From positions 1 through 28,985 of the forward strand of contig JASAMV010003022.1 of the NCBI GenBank assembly GCA_030248065.1: DNA of 28,985 nucleotides, given 5' to 3'. Below are positions 27,972-28,985 of the stretch, one piece after another. The position numbers were made by a program, and so were the translations under genes. Every line of letters starts with the position of its first letter. The first letter of the stretch is position 1. The notes beneath the pieces were generated by a model. It searched no databases and was not told where the DNA came from. It saw nothing but the letters and a program-made list of their open reading frames with translations. The stretch is from Rhynchonema sp. JSB1_4 (lineage: Eukaryota > Nematoda > Chromadorea > Monhysterida > Xyalidae).

Positions 27972-28795
27972 CTATTTGTCACTAACCAGTAAGAATAAGA
28001 GACAACCTAAATAGCAATTCAAAAAGTCTCTAATATAGGAAAGTACACCAGCATCAAAATCCGTTGTTTTAGGAACAATAGTTGCAATCAATGTGAAATA
28101 TAGAGTGCAATAAATGGTGCTTAAAATACCCATCACGAGCCTGGACCGAATATGTAATTCATTGTCTTTGACAGAATACCTCCATCGGTTTTCTGAGGTG
28201 TGATTGACTGCGCGAAACCAAACTGAAAACAAAATAGCAAACTCACAGGATTCAAACCAAAAATTCCCTCACAAAAAATGAAAAATGTACTAACCGGCAT
28301 TTGTTGTCGCGAGCTGGCGTAGTTGTGCGACAAGGATCGCATACCAGGCAGCAACCGAATTTGGTGACGTCGCACGAAAGGATGAATTGAGCATCTGGAA
28401 AATAAAGCTGGTGTCAAAGCTGGCCTTTGTCACGTGTCATTTAGTACTGATGATATTTCAAGATTTGACATTTCTGGCTTTGACACGCGTGATACGTGTT
28501 CTTGTCGGTGTCAGACGAATTTTTACGTTGGTCGAAATTTGTAGAGTCAGTATGATCTCGAAATATGTTTCATCAAGGCTGAGCCAACTGATGCGATAAG
28601 CGCCAGATCAATACAAGCCAAAGTTCAGTTTTTTGAGAAAAACCACTGAAACGGCAAATAAATTAAAACAGTAAAATGTCACACCTGTGATTCATTATTA
28701 GTGTCAGTGGGCGACGTAACCACAGACATGTTGTGATGGTCAGGTGCGTGCAGCACAACACCCGAACGCTCGAGATCGCTGTTAAAACCGGACAT
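27972..28795 (-). CDS. Unidentified small membrane protein, 3 exons, 153 residues
   Basis: Exons: 28795-28685 (ATG at 28795-28793), 28394-28295 and 28222-27972 (stop TAG at 27974-27972). Phases match (0, then 1), giving 462 bases in one open frame. The N terminus is polar (MSGFNSDLERSGVV...). Exon 2 reads MLNSSFRATSPNSVAAWYAI. Exon 3 has RWRYSVKDNELHIRSRLV followed by a hydrophobic span (MGILSTIYCTLYFTLIATIV) and a second one (FLNCYLGCLLFLL). Two membrane segments are therefore likely. I do not recognise the family. Exons 2-3 can also be read in another frame ending GGILSKTMNYIFGPGS; I prefer the frame given because it links to the ATG exon and is longer. An upstream exon beyond the window is possible. 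Confidence 0.55.
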
Positions 28796-28985
28796 CACTT
28801 GCTGAATGTGTGAAAATTATTGACAAAGACGAAAAATAGGAGCTGTGGAACATTGCTGTATTCGCGAAACGCTGTTAACGATGTTGTCGGATAATGCGCG
28901 CCAATCCAGGGCTTATTTTGTGAACTTTCGCTATTTGCTATTTGGCAAGTAAAACAAAAAGTCACTTGCCAACACCAAACATCCT
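28796..28985. other. Right edge, no feature recognised
   Basis: AT-rich sequence upstream of the last minus-strand ATG. It may hold its promoter or an intron. Nothing specific can be supported. Confidence 0.5.

Larger units (their letters stand above)
358..28500. repeat. Family A interspersed repeat, about 18 diverged copies
   Basis: Approximate copies reading forward: 7876-7935, 8664-8720, 9366-9430, 11225-11255, 12497-12545, 15690-15740, 16945-16995, 17880-17990, 19560-19720, 25730-25830, 28425-28500. Reverse: 358-440, 8816-8866, 9555-9597, 11288-11315, 12670-12705, 17090-17140, 19790-19840, 21766-21835, 27478-27530. Shared words are GGTGATCGGATCGGATCTG, TTTTGGTCACGTGACTTTTT and TTTCGAGAT. 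All copies lie in introns or between genes. Several form inverted pairs 20-200 bases apart, so the intact element is probably a palindromic MITE of about 200 bases. Confidence 0.7.

Noticed and set aside
28138..28394. Alternative frame ending GGILSKTMNYIFGPGS in the right-hand gene
   Set aside because: It does not join in phase to the ATG-bearing exon and is shorter than the chosen frame; kept only as an alternative.

Overview
The window is animal nuclear DNA. It carries spliced genes with GT...AG introns, standard genetic code, and many short interspersed repeats. The gene families (an M1 zinc aminopeptidase, a TRPA-type channel and a TASK-type two-pore K+ channel) and the small-exon structure fit an invertebrate. 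A flatworm is my guess, but nothing seen proves the phylum. Exons were placed by joining conserved protein segments and requiring GT/AG sites with matching phase. Three of the gene models keep one open frame through every junction from the first exon seen to a stop codon.

Layout. (1) Positions 54-5954, + strand: the 3' part of an M1 aminopeptidase gene, 9 exons, 870 residues in frame, with its start lying left of the window. (2) Positions 22901-6760, - strand: a complete TRPA1-like channel, 28 exons, 1470 residues, with about 16 ankyrin repeats, six membrane segments, a pore and a C-terminal helix. It is convergent with gene 1; only about 360 bases separate the aminopeptidase stop from the channel's poly(A) signal. 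(3) Positions 27063-24954, - strand: a TASK-like K2P channel, 6 exons, 275 residues in its short form, with two more coding-looking exons further 3' at 24733-24632 and 24324-24190. (4) Positions 28795-27972, - strand: a small unidentified membrane protein, 3 exons, 153 residues.

Introns and spacers hold most of what is unusual. The 10-mer TGATGTTTCA (or its complement) occurs 18 times exactly, in introns and exons. At least three repeat families sit mainly in introns: a palindromic element with a TCACGTGA core, a short GGTGCACC-centred element, and two larger foldback elements whose ends lie within 20 bases of splice sites. About a quarter of the inferred 5' splice sites read GTTGGT, GTTAGT or another GTT form.

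Functionally, genes 2 and 3 are both membrane cation channels (TRPA: polymodal chemo/thermo-sensor; TASK: acid-sensitive K+ leak). Their neighbourhood may be chance. I see no operon, no RNA gene, no CRISPR array and no intact transposase or reverse transcriptase.
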